The notes under the pieces were generated by a model that was not told the origin of the DNA, ran no database searches, and worked only from the letters and a program-made list of their open reading frames with translations. Below, piece by piece: positions 19,935-27,682 of a DNA stretch of 64,000 nucleotides. Where the stretch lies: assembly GCF_000293805.1 (NCBI RefSeq), contig NZ_AMBZ01000001.1, forward strand, positions 648,001 to 712,000, written 5' to 3'. Both the position numbers and the translations under genes were made by a program. Origin of the DNA: Paenibacillus alvei DSM 29 (GTDB lineage Bacteria > Bacillota > Bacilli > Paenibacillales > Paenibacillaceae). Each line of letters begins with the position of its first letter. Within the stretch, counting starts at the first letter, position 1.

Positions 19935-20585
19935 TTACCTCACTGACTTGATCATGGACAACAATTCTTCTTCACTGACGCCTTTCTTCAGGCTCAAGGA
20001 ATACGAAAATCCTTGCGAGTTCCATATTGCCAGTTCATATTTGCCTTGATTGCCTTTGATGGTCGCCTGTTCATTTCCGATTTGAATGATGTTCGCGTCA
20101 CCATACTCTTCATAGTTGCCGCTATTATCGTTCGTGCCGGGCGAAATCCTAAACGTCAGGCTGTTATTGGCACCGCTATAACGAATTTGAGCCGTCTCTA
20201 CCCCTATTGAAAAGTAGCTCGTGTCCTCCACTTCAAACGGAATTCCCCCAATATCAGTTACTTCAAACCCGATACCAGCCACAAGTTCCTGCAGCGACGA
20301 ATACTCCTTAATGCCAGGCGATACTAACACAGGGCCAGGGCCCTGGACGTTGGGGACTGTATCATCCTGATGATAATAATACGTAGTCACTAGGGTACCG
20401 GTGAGGAGAACCAGGCAGCAAACAGCCACGCAAGTGACTCTTTTGGTATGATGAAACAATCTCAGAAATCGTTTTTCTTGAGGGGTTAAGTCCGCGCTGC
20501 GAATGTTTCGCACGATCCGCTCGTGCATATCAGGAGTGACTGTTACCCTGTTCATGATCTCGTTATATTTATTCGGCAAAGTCAT
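19935..20585 (-). CDS. Membrane anti-sigma-like protein of the ECF pair
   Basis: A 216-aa protein: cytoplasmic N terminus (about 1-50), a single membrane segment (VTCVAVCCLVLLTGTLVTTYYY, about 49-70) and an extracellular C-terminal domain with the DUF4367-like ending (KGNQGKYELAIWNSQGFSYSLS, ELLSMIKSV). This layout is that of anti-sigma partners of Firmicute ECF factors. It begins with ATG after GAAGGAGG and overlaps the restored end of the sigma gene by 17 bases, so the two are coupled. No zinc-binding HxxxCxxC is present, so it is not a classic ZAS anti-sigma. Confidence 0.75.
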   Translation of the reverse strand: MTLPNKYNEIMNRVTVTPDMHERIVRNIRSADLTPQEKRFLRLFHHTKRVTCVAVCCLVLLTGTLVTTYYYHQDDTVPNVQGPGPVLVSPGIKEYSSLQELVAGIGFEVTDIGGIPFEVEDTSYFSIGVETAQIRYSGANNSLTFRISPGTNDNSGNYEEYGDANIIQIGNEQATIKGNQGKYELAIWNSQGFSYSLSLKKGVSEEELLSMIKSVR

Positions 20586-21209
20586 AATCCTCCTTCAAAA
20601 CGATTTTGAGCTTCTCTCTGGCTCGGTGCAAAAGCGAACGGATCGTCGTTTCTTTTTGTCTAATATCCGTGCAATCTGCGCGGTCGAATACCCTTCCTGG
20701 TAAAACAGATGCAGCACTTCGCGATAGATGACCGTCAGGCTGCTTACTGCCTCCCATACGAACTTCAAATCCTGCTCATCGTCTGAAAGTAGCCCTTCGT
20801 CCAGTTCAGCGTCGTCGAGCTTCTCTTTAGACTTGATTTTATTTTTGCTGATGTTGATTGCCACCCGCAGTAGCCACGCTTTTTCATGTGCAGCATTTTC
20901 GAAACGAGGGACAGACCGCATGTATTGTAACAATGTATCCTGCAGTACATCTTCGGCATCGGTAAGATTGTGCAAATACGAATACGACAAACGCAAGATG
21001 GCCGTTCCGTGTTCCTCAAATAGCCTTTCTGTTTTGTACTGGATACCTTCCTGTTCCTCGGTTGAATCCTTGGCCACGGCATGTGCATATCCACAATTCC
21101 ATCTTGAGGTCAATTTCCGAATCTGTGTCAGCAGCGTACTGCTTAAAGATAAAATATATCGCATATAGCGATACTTCGGATTGCTGTATACTTGTTCAAT
21201 GATATCCAA
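20569..21209 (-). pseudogene. ECF RNA polymerase sigma factor, frameshifted in an A run
   Basis: Region 2 (RLFEEHGTAILRLSYSYLHN, DAEDVLQDTLLQYMRS, KAWLLRVAINISKNK) and region 4 (VIYREVLHLFYQEGYSTAQIA) are clear. After ARILDKK the frame leaves the family: it reads KRRSVRFC, whereas the overlapping frame reads ETTIRSLLHRAREKLKIVL, the conserved end of region 4. Adding one A to the minus-strand A5 (plus T5, 20653-20657) restores a protein of about 213 aa. The start is a TTG at 21207-21209 with AGGAGGT 6 bases ahead; it gives an unusual extension of about 60 residues before region 2, including a hydrophobic stretch (YILSLSSTLL). The gene sits upstream of, and overlaps, the anti-sigma gene. Confidence 0.85.
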
Positions 21210-21331
21210 TGTTGACCTCCTACCAAGCCTTCCTCCTGATTCGATGATTAGACGAAATCGTCCCCATTCCTAAGAACAGGGACGATCTCCTTTTATTTTT
21301 TGCGGAACCCATGTTGTGAAGCAACGGAGCA

Positions 21332-22141
21332 TTAGTTTACTTTTACCGTATAAGTTAACATTTTTGCAGGCTTCTGCTCCTTTTCCCATGGCCGGGAGTA
21401 GGTGAATGTCAACGTATACGTACCTGGCTTGGTGGCTTTAAACGCCCATGTTTTTTCATCCCCCGCACCTAATGCGAAAGGTTCGCCCTGATTAGGCTTT
21501 CGGCTCTTCTCTGCCACAAGTTTAATTCCGTTTTGATCGGTTACATAGCTCCAGGAGTATCCAGTCGATGTGTTCTCTTCCATGTTTACGCTGAAACATT
21601 GCCCCGTTTTCACGCTGTTTACCTTATCCACTCCCAACACAGCCGGAGACTGCTGTTTTTCAGCTATTTTATCCTGTTCGGTCACTTTAATCATGTACAC
21701 TTTCGTATCCGCAGCCTTCTGCTCCTTTTCCCATGGCCGGGAGTAGGTAAATGTCAACGTATACGTACCCGGCTTGGTGGCCTTAAACGTCCATGTTTTT
21801 TCGTTCCCCGCACCTAATGCGAAAGCTTCGCCCTGATTAGGCTTTCGGCTCTTCTCTGCCACAAGTTTAATTCCGTTTTGATCGGTTACATAGCTCCAGG
21901 AGTATCCGGTCGTCACATTTTCCTCTAGCGTGATATCGAACGTTTTACCCGCTGCAACATTAATTTCTTTTAGATGATCGTTCTCCTTTTTCGCAGGCTT
22001 GATTGCATCCGTGGCCTTGTTGCCGCCTGCCGACTTCACGGAGGTAATGCTGGCATAAGCATTACCCTGAATACTCATGCTGCCAACAGACAAACAAGCC
22101 GCTAGGCTTGCAACCGTGATCATAGATTTCGTAATTTTCAT
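21332..22141 (-). CDS. Secreted tandem chagasin-type (I42) cysteine protease inhibitor
   Basis: A 269-aa exported protein. Signal peptide to about residue 30 (MITVASLAACLSVGSMSIQGNAYA). Then two chagasin-like domains, about 58-152 and 172-269, each with TTGYSW or STGYSW (loop BC), GAGNEKTW/GAGDEKTW and FTYSRPWEKEQK (loop FG), the three loops with which family I42 blocks papain-like proteases. The two domains share an almost identical core of about 65 residues, and the DNA repeat is about 95% identical, so the duplication is recent. It follows the ECF sigma gene with 122 bases between. Target proteases are unknown. Confidence 0.88.
   Translation of the reverse strand: MKITKSMITVASLAACLSVGSMSIQGNAYASITSVKSAGGNKATDAIKPAKKENDHLKEINVAAGKTFDITLEENVTTGYSWSYVTDQNGIKLVAEKSRKPNQGEAFALGAGNEKTWTFKATKPGTYTLTFTYSRPWEKEQKAADTKVYMIKVTEQDKIAEKQQSPAVLGVDKVNSVKTGQCFSVNMEENTSTGYSWSYVTDQNGIKLVAEKSRKPNQGEPFALGAGDEKTWAFKATKPGTYTLTFTYSRPWEKEQKPAKMLTYTVKVN
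21369..21565. repeat. Intragenic direct repeat, copy A (second I42 domain)
   Basis: About 197 bases that recur at 21715-21911 with roughly ten substitutions and no indel. Distance between copies 346 bases, in frame. Confidence 0.9.
21715..21911. repeat. Intragenic direct repeat, copy B (first I42 domain)
   Basis: Partner of the repeat at 21369-21565. Encodes the core of the N-terminal inhibitor domain. Confidence 0.9.
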
Positions 22142-22513
22142 TGCACTTTCCTCCCATAATTTTTATTTTAAAATGAAAGGGTACAGAAAGAGCCTCATTT
22201 ACCATTGCAAATATATCAGCATTCCTTCTGTTTTTTCGACATTCTATTATGTATACAAATGACGAAACGAAATTGTTGCAAACCCTCAAAAAAAAAAGAA
22301 AACATGCTTTTATAACCTGCTTTCTCAATCACTTGCCCCCAAACATGATATACATAAATAAAGGTGGATAAATAGAAAAAACCTGATAGACCAAAGGTTT
22401 TGGCTTATCAGGTAAATATACATTGTCTCAAACATATACCATCATTTGTCTCTTTTATTGTTGTAATCAGTCCCAATTATAACTGTTACTCGCATCACAG
22501 TAATCATGTATCT
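22142..22513. other. Intergenic region upstream of the inhibitor gene
   Basis: Contains the terminator of the ABC operon (22376-22413) and an A-rich run near 22289-22299. No gene supported. Confidence 0.5.
22376..22413 (-). terminator. Terminator of the ABC operon (repeat copy 2)
   Basis: Minus strand: a 15-base stem (arms 22399-22413 and 22381-22395) followed by T5. Diverged copy of the urease terminator block at 11567-11636. Confidence 0.85.
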
Positions 22514-23800
22514 CTAAATCTTGTACGCTTTCATCGCCTTGCGGATTTCTTTCCACGATGGACGCTTGCCATACATAAGGACGCCTGTGCGGTAAATCTT
22601 CGCAGCGAGCCAGCCAAAGAACAGAATGGATACAATCAAAATCGCAATGCTCACCCAGAATTCCCACCATGCTGCACTGTCTGTCCCGATGCGCAGCAGC
22701 ATCGAGGTCGGTGTGAAGAACGGGATATAGGAACTTACCTTCACCAGTAATGTATTCGGTGTCGAGACGCTAAAGATTGCAATATAGAATGCCGCCATCG
22801 TGAGCAGTGAAATCGGCATAGCCGCCTGTGCCAAATCTTCCGTCCGGCTTACGATCGAGCCTACTGCCGCGAATAGTGTTGCATACAGGAAATAGCCAAG
22901 TACATAGAGCAGCAATCCGCCGCCTACTACCGTCCAGTCAATCATCGAAATATCAAAGTTGAGATCCTTCAATGGAGCCGCATTGTGAGGCAGCAGGAGG
23001 TTAATAACAACCACTGCGAAGAACACAATAATTTGCATCAGTCCGAGTAGGAACATCCCGATAATTTTCCCGAACATTTGCGCCAGCGGAGAGACGCTCG
23101 TAATGAGTATTTCCATAATACGCGAACTCTTCTCTTGTGTAACCTCGGATGCGATCATGTTGCCTGTCATCGTATTTGTCATGAAGAACAGCACAATTAA
23201 CACCATCACGACAATAATGGAAATTCCTTTTTGCATCGGATTCTCTTCCGTCGCTTTCTCGCCTTCCTTCACGATCTTCTGTGTATCAATCGTAACTGGC
23301 TTGCTCAGTTCTGCCTTCTGCTGTTCGGTAAGTGAATCCTTAACGAGCCACTCTGTCTTCACCGCGCTTAAAGCGCCGGTAACTGTCGCTTCATCGCCAT
23401 GTCCAAGCTCATCCTTGCCGTGGAACACAACCTGCGGAAACGCTTGCTTCTCTATATTGCCCGCTGCATCCTTCTTCGGATCGAACTTCAGATAGCCTTC
23501 CAAATCACCGGAGTCCACCTTCTTGCGCAGTTCCTCCTCAGAAGCAGACGGAACAAGCTTCAAGTCGCTGCTGCCGTGCTTCGTCAGTTGCTCCTCGAAT
23601 GACTTCGCAATTTCCGCATAATCACCGCCCTGTACAAGACCAATCGATGTTGGCTCATTGCTCGAAAATTGAGAGATCAAAAATGGTATGTTAACCCCAA
23701 CTGTCATAATGAGTGCTAATATAATTGTCGTAATGACGAACGACTTCGTCATCATTTTCGTCTTCAACGTGAATCTGATGACCGTCCCCAAGTTATGCAT
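22514..23800 (-). CDS. ABC-2 type permease, NatB/YhaP-like
   Basis: A 428-aa membrane protein: one N-terminal helix (SFVITTIILALIMTVGVNIPFLI), a large extracellular domain (about 50-170) and five to six C-terminal helices, with SRIMEILITSVSPLAQMFGKIIG, the usual coupling-region motif of NatB/YhaP-type exporters. ATG 23798-23800 was chosen (GGAGG 8 bases ahead); an upstream TTG lies in that ribosome site. It overlaps the end of the NatA-like ATPase gene by 8 bases, so they form a transporter pair. Bacillus NatAB exports sodium; the substrate here is not determined. Confidence 0.88.
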   Translation of the reverse strand: MHNLGTVIRFTLKTKMMTKSFVITTIILALIMTVGVNIPFLISQFSSNEPTSIGLVQGGDYAEIAKSFEEQLTKHGSSDLKLVPSASEEELRKKVDSGDLEGYLKFDPKKDAAGNIEKQAFPQVVFHGKDELGHGDEATVTGALSAVKTEWLVKDSLTEQQKAELSKPVTIDTQKIVKEGEKATEENPMQKGISIIVVMVLIVLFFMTNTMTGNMIASEVTQEKSSRIMEILITSVSPLAQMFGKIIGMFLLGLMQIIVFFAVVVINLLLPHNAAPLKDLNFDISMIDWTVVGGGLLLYVLGYFLYATLFAAVGSIVSRTEDLAQAAMPISLLTMAAFYIAIFSVSTPNTLLVKVSSYIPFFTPTSMLLRIGTDSAAWWEFWVSIAILIVSILFFGWLAAKIYRTGVLMYGKRPSWKEIRKAMKAYKI

Positions 23801-24698
23801 TAGATTCGCCTCCAACTGCTTTAATGAAGATCTCGTTCAAAGTCGGCTCTTTCAGCTCGAACTGCTGCACCGTCGCTTGCGCCATGGCCAGCTGCAGGAT
23901 ATCCTGCGCGGCGGCTTCATTGGAAATGCGCAGCTTATAGCCGTCTCCGATTTTGGATACGGATTGAACACCTGCAATGCGATCTAAACCATCCACATCT
24001 CCACTCGTACGCAAAATGACATGTTCACGCGGATATTGAGATTTCAAATCGCGCAGCGAGCCTTGAACCACTGCATTCCCCTTTTGCAAAATAGTAAGGT
24101 TCTGGCACAGCTCCTCTACATGCTCCATCCGGTGCGTAGAGAACAAAATGCTCGTTCCTTGATCGCGCAGCTCCTTAACCGTCTCCTTCAACAGTTCCAC
24201 GTTAACGGGATCCAACCCGCTGAATGCTTCATCCAAAATAAGCAGCTTCGGCTTATGCACAATGGCGGCAATAAAGCCTATCTTCTGCTGATTCCCCTTA
24301 GAAAGCTCCTCGATCTTCTTATTGTAATTCTCCGGTACATTGAAGCGTTCCAGCCAATATTTCAGATTTTTATCCGCTTCCGCACGCTTCATCCCGCGCA
24401 GTTGTGCTAAGTACGTTACTTGCTCGCTGATCTTCACCTTCGGGTACATTCCACGTTCCTCTGGCAAATATCCGAGGATGCGAGTCAACCCTTCATGATA
24501 CGGCTTGCCATGATACGTAATAGAACCGCCATCCGGATAAATAAGACCAAGCACCATCCGCATCGTCGTCGTTTTCCCGGCGCCATTCGCGCCAAGCAAT
24601 CCGTAGATTTCTCCTTCTTCTACCTTCAAGCTAAGACCGTTCACGGCTGTCTTGTCACCGTACTGCTTCACAACTTGCTGCAACTGTAATGGATTCAT
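23793..24698 (-). CDS. ABC transporter ATPase, NatA-like
   Basis: A 301-aa nucleotide-binding subunit with Walker A GANGAGKT, the signature LSKGNQQK, Walker B LLILDEAFSGLDP and the H-loop STHRMEH. A C-terminal extension of about 85 residues (QFELKEPTLNEIFIKAVGGE) matches NatA/YhaQ-type ATPases. It overlaps the preceding ATPase gene (ATGA) and the permease gene after it. Confidence 0.92.
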   Translation of the reverse strand: MNPLQLQQVVKQYGDKTAVNGLSLKVEEGEIYGLLGANGAGKTTTMRMVLGLIYPDGGSITYHGKPYHEGLTRILGYLPEERGMYPKVKISEQVTYLAQLRGMKRAEADKNLKYWLERFNVPENYNKKIEELSKGNQQKIGFIAAIVHKPKLLILDEAFSGLDPVNVELLKETVKELRDQGTSILFSTHRMEHVEELCQNLTILQKGNAVVQGSLRDLKSQYPREHVILRTSGDVDGLDRIAGVQSVSKIGDGYKLRISNEAAAQDILQLAMAQATVQQFELKEPTLNEIFIKAVGGESNA

Positions 24699-25600
24699 TG
24701 CGCGTATACGCTCCCCTCAATATGCATCTCAATCATATAAGCTAAAATGTCATCCAGCTCCAAGGCATGCGTCTGAACGACCTCAATTCCCTCATCCTGC
24801 AAAAATCGTTCTAAGTGAGTTGCATCATATGCAATTAGCCTTGCTCCAAAGCGCTCTGATACAGCCTTCATCAACCCTGGCGCACCCTCGTAATCTGCTG
24901 CCTCACCGTTTACAACGAACAACTTCCAGGCATCGAATAAGGCATCTTTCTCTATAAATTGAAGGATCTTGCCCTTATGCACGATCAGAATATAATCCGC
25001 TAATCGCTTCACCTCATCTACGATGTGCGTGGCGATAAGAATAGTGCGCTTCCCATCCTGCAAAAACTTATGCAAATCGTCGATCATCATGCGCCAAGAC
25101 AGTGGATCGAACCCAGAAGACGGTTCATCAAGCAATAGCAGCTCCGGCTGTGGACACATGGCGACGATCAAGTCCAGCTTGCGCCGCATGCCCTTCGACA
25201 TCTTGCCCAGCCTCTGCTTCGGTGACAGCTCATACTTCGCCATTAGCTGGTGATAAAGCTGCCAATCCCATAGCGGATACCATTGCGAGATAAAGGATAC
25301 AAGCTGCTCCGGTGTTAAATCATCGTACTCTGAATCGGAACTTTCACCTACATAGCCAATACGCGCCTTCACAATTGGGCTTAGCTCCGGCACTGTTTTC
25401 TGCTGCATGACATCTACCGTTCCTTCATCAGGTTGAACAAGCCCCATGCTCATTCCGAGTATCGTCGTCTTGCCAGATCCATTCGTGCCGACAATAGCAG
25501 TGACACAGCCCTGCGGAATGCTTAGATTTAGTGGGCCGATATGGAAGTTATCGCGCTTCTTAACTACCTGCCTCATCTGTATCACATCTTGGTTGTCCAA
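24695..25600 (-). CDS. ABC transporter ATPase of YtrB type
   Basis: A 301-aa ATPase with Walker A GTNGSGKTT, the signature MSKGMRRK and Walker B LLLLDEPSSGFDP. The long C-terminal tail (RFLQDEGIEVVQTHALELDDILAYMIE) is like YtrB/BcrA-type subunits. It starts with TTG (25598-25600) after AAGGAGGG and lies 21 bases after the GntR regulator. It has no dedicated permease next to it except the protein at 26052-26777, so that may be its partner. Confidence 0.88.
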   Translation of the reverse strand: MDNQDVIQMRQVVKKRDNFHIGPLNLSIPQGCVTAIVGTNGSGKTTILGMSMGLVQPDEGTVDVMQQKTVPELSPIVKARIGYVGESSDSEYDDLTPEQLVSFISQWYPLWDWQLYHQLMAKYELSPKQRLGKMSKGMRRKLDLIVAMCPQPELLLLDEPSSGFDPLSWRMMIDDLHKFLQDGKRTILIATHIVDEVKRLADYILIVHKGKILQFIEKDALFDAWKLFVVNGEAADYEGAPGLMKAVSERFGARLIAYDATHLERFLQDEGIEVVQTHALELDDILAYMIEMHIEGSVYAQ

Positions 25601-25621
25601 CGCTTCTCCCTCCTTGTCCCA

Positions 25622-26014
25622 TTAGCTTCCGCTACGCTTGCGCTCGATGATTTCACGGAGCATCATCATCAGTTCCTCTGTCGATACATCCACATGCATC
25701 GCAGCCTCGACAGCCTGTTCAAGCGCACGCTCAATCGCTTCCTTCCGATACCTGTCACGCTCTGCCGCTTGAACCGGTGTTACAAATGTCCCTGTGCCCT
25801 GCTTCGTTCGCAGCAGCCCTTCATTCTCCAAGTCTTGATATACCCTTCTTACTGTAATAACACTGCATTGGAGCTGATTGGCAAACTCGCGTATGGACGG
25901 AAGCAGCATTCCCTCTTCTACCTGCCCGCTCAGGATAAGTGCGCGAAGCTGGTGCTTAATCTGGGCATACAGCGGCTCAGAGCTGTTCTCATTAATTTGA
26001 ATAGGGATAAACAC
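25622..26014 (-). CDS. GntR-family repressor, YtrA subfamily
   Basis: A 130-aa regulator: winged helix (PLYAQIKHQLRALILSGQVEEG, ITVRRVYQDLENEGLL, GTGTFV) with only a short helical tail (about 75-125), the mark of the YtrA subfamily that controls ABC operons and responds to envelope or peptide-antibiotic stress in Bacillus. GTG start (26012-26014). It lies inside the operon it most likely represses; a YtrA-like palindrome covers the promoter at 26860-26883. Confidence 0.9.
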   Translation of the reverse strand: MFIPIQINENSSEPLYAQIKHQLRALILSGQVEEGMLLPSIREFANQLQCSVITVRRVYQDLENEGLLRTKQGTGTFVTPVQAAERDRYRKEAIERALEQAVEAAMHVDVSTEELMMMLREIIERKRSGS

Positions 26015-26051
26015 CGCTCCTCATCACCTCCTGATTTATTGCTGTTCTCCT

Positions 26052-26777
26052 TTATATCCAATCTCGCTTCAAAACGATTTTGCGCAATCGGTTCATTCCG
26101 ATTACATTCGAATTGACAATGACGACTATAGACAATACGATACTGATCCAAGGATGCGATTCTGCTACGCCTACTGCACTCTGCAAGATGCTTTCATTGG
26201 CTGCCCCTGCCAGAACGGACACAACCGTTATAATACCTAGTAGAATAAATGAGTATCTCATATATAATCGCCCGCTCAGGCTCACCTCAAGCGAGATATA
26301 CACCCAGCTAATAGTTATAGCGAACGCTATCAGCATAAGTACATAGGAGATGCTGCTGATCCAGCCCAGGCTTCTGATTTTCTCACTAAGCATGTATTGC
26401 CCCACTAACATGACGCTCATATTGATGAACAAAGCCACGAGCATCTGCATTGTACGTGAAAGCACTACGGTCTTCACATCGATTGGGAGTATGCGCAGCT
26501 TCCGTATCCACTTCGTATACGAGTCATCCTTCATATAACGCATCGATCTTCGGGTGAAAAAGAAGCCAAAATTCGGGATCGTTACAAGAAACACAAAATC
26601 CGTCATCCCTTTAAGCGCTTTCGATGCAGGCTCAACGCCATTCAGAAGCGCTTTCAGCATCAGACCGCTCATTACGGCCATATAAGCACTGAACACGATC
26701 GTCATGAATATTCCCCACTTGAATCGGATCAGATCGTTCCTTACAATTTTCCACGCATCTCGATAATGCCCACGCAT
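26052..26777 (-). CDS. Six-helix membrane protein of the YtrA-regulated ABC operon
   Basis: A 241-aa integral membrane protein with about six helices (IFMTIVFSAYMAVMSGLML, FVFLVTIPNFGFFF, LMLIAFAITISWVYISLEV and others). No clear Pfam-type motif, but size and topology are those of a small ABC permease subunit. First gene of the operon, 37 bases ahead of the regulator. Probably the permease for the YtrB-like ATPase; inferred from position. Confidence 0.7.
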   Translation of the reverse strand: MRGHYRDAWKIVRNDLIRFKWGIFMTIVFSAYMAVMSGLMLKALLNGVEPASKALKGMTDFVFLVTIPNFGFFFTRRSMRYMKDDSYTKWIRKLRILPIDVKTVVLSRTMQMLVALFINMSVMLVGQYMLSEKIRSLGWISSISYVLMLIAFAITISWVYISLEVSLSGRLYMRYSFILLGIITVVSVLAGAANESILQSAVGVAESHPWISIVLSIVVIVNSNVIGMNRLRKIVLKRDWI

Positions 26778-26859
26778 CCCAATATCCCCCCTCGAGCTCT
26801 ATTTACAGCCCTTCCCCACTTTAAACAGGAGATGTGCTTATCTAATGATCACTGTGCTT

Positions 26860-26883
26860 ACTGTGTATATCTTTATACACAGT
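26860..26883. promoter_or_regulatory. YtrA-type operator
   Basis: ACTGTGTATA, TCTT, TATACACAGT: a perfect 10-base inverted repeat containing GTGTA-N8-TACAC, near the GTGTA/TACAC half sites described for YtrA regulators. It overlaps the -10 box and start region of the operon promoter, the position of a repressor site. Confidence 0.8.
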
Positions 26884-26910
26884 ATAGTGAGTAATTCCTC
26901 CATTTGTCAA
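26881..26910 (-). promoter_or_regulatory. Sigma-A promoter of the YtrA-regulated operon
   Basis: Minus strand TTGACA (26905-26910), 18-base spacer, TATACT (26881-26886). Confidence 0.8.
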
Positions 26911-27000
26911 TCCATCATTAGGGAAATCTCAACACTCCTCCTCGTCGCCTTCAAATTATACCGTTCACGATCTGTTCTCCTTTGATGTCTTTTATCACGT

Positions 27001-27046
27001 AAAAAAAGCCCGTTCACGAGCACAAGGTGCACATAGAACGAGCTTT
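27001..27046 (-). terminator. Terminator of the cta cluster
   Basis: Minus strand AAAGCTCGTTC (from 27036-27046) and GAACGGGCTTT (from 27005-27015), with an inner GTGCACCTTGTGC-like pairing, ending in T7. Confidence 0.8.
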
Positions 27047-27131
27047 TATCACACAACAGCCTAGAGCCTATGTAAAGTAAATGATCCATGAAAAGCAGCT
27101 TGGCTCCCTTCATGGATCGGATTCAGATCGA

Positions 27132-27596
27132 TTACAGACCAAAAATTGCGTCTAGTACCGGCTTCGTATGGCCGCCTGGGTACAAGATATACAGTAAGAT
27201 ATATACAGTAGCCCCTGTAATAGCGGTAATGAACCAAATTACAGAGGTGAACTTGCCCAGCTTGCGATGCTTCGCATAACGCCCTTTATAGCCCGTATAC
27301 AATGTCGTCAAGCCGAACACAGCCGCTACAGCCGCGAGCACGATATGGAACAACAGGAAGACTAGGTAATATACCTTGAGATCATCCGGGCCGCCCCATG
27401 CGGTATTGCCTACAAAAATCGTGCGGGACATATAGATAATGAAAAAGATTAACGCAGCTACAGCTGCCGCGAACATCGTTTTCTTGTGCTGTTCCCGCTT
27501 GCCCTTAATAATTTGAGCCCAACCGATAGCGACAAGAATAGCACTGACGACGATGAAAGTCGTACTGATAGTTGGCATAATAAAGTACAGATCCAC
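27132..27596 (-). CDS. DUF420 membrane protein (YozB/CtaM-like)
   Basis: A 154-aa protein with four to five membrane helices. Family features: the first helix with TISTTFIVVSAILVAIGW, then HKKTMFAAAVAALIFFIIYM with conserved His, FHIVLAAVAAVFGLTTLY and HRKLGKFTSVIWFITAITGA. DUF420 proteins (CtaM in Staphylococcus) help mature heme-copper oxidases. A GTG at 27594-27596 was chosen: AGGAGGG lies 8 bases ahead. Position at the end of the cta cluster fits. Confidence 0.88.
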   Translation of the reverse strand: MDLYFIMPTISTTFIVVSAILVAIGWAQIIKGKREQHKKTMFAAAVAALIFFIIYMSRTIFVGNTAWGGPDDLKVYYLVFLLFHIVLAAVAAVFGLTTLYTGYKGRYAKHRKLGKFTSVIWFITAITGATVYILLYILYPGGHTKPVLDAIFGL

Positions 27597-27682
27597 GAAT
27601 GAAACGCCCTCCTCATTTGCATCGGCAATGAAGCAGTCCAATTTGATCTGCTTCTGCTTACGCTACCCATTATAGAGCATTT

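Larger units (their letters stand above)
26778..27131. other. Intergenic region between ABC operon and cta cluster
   Basis: Holds the promoter and operator of the ABC operon and the terminator of the cta cluster. Nothing else is apparent. Confidence 0.6.

Noticed and set aside
21369-21911. The two 197-base repeats as a CRISPR-like or mobile repeat
   Set aside because: They are in frame within one gene and encode matching protein domains, so they are a domain duplication.
23103-23495. Open frame antisense to the NatB-like permease
   Set aside because: No ribosome site or motif; permease frame is intact.
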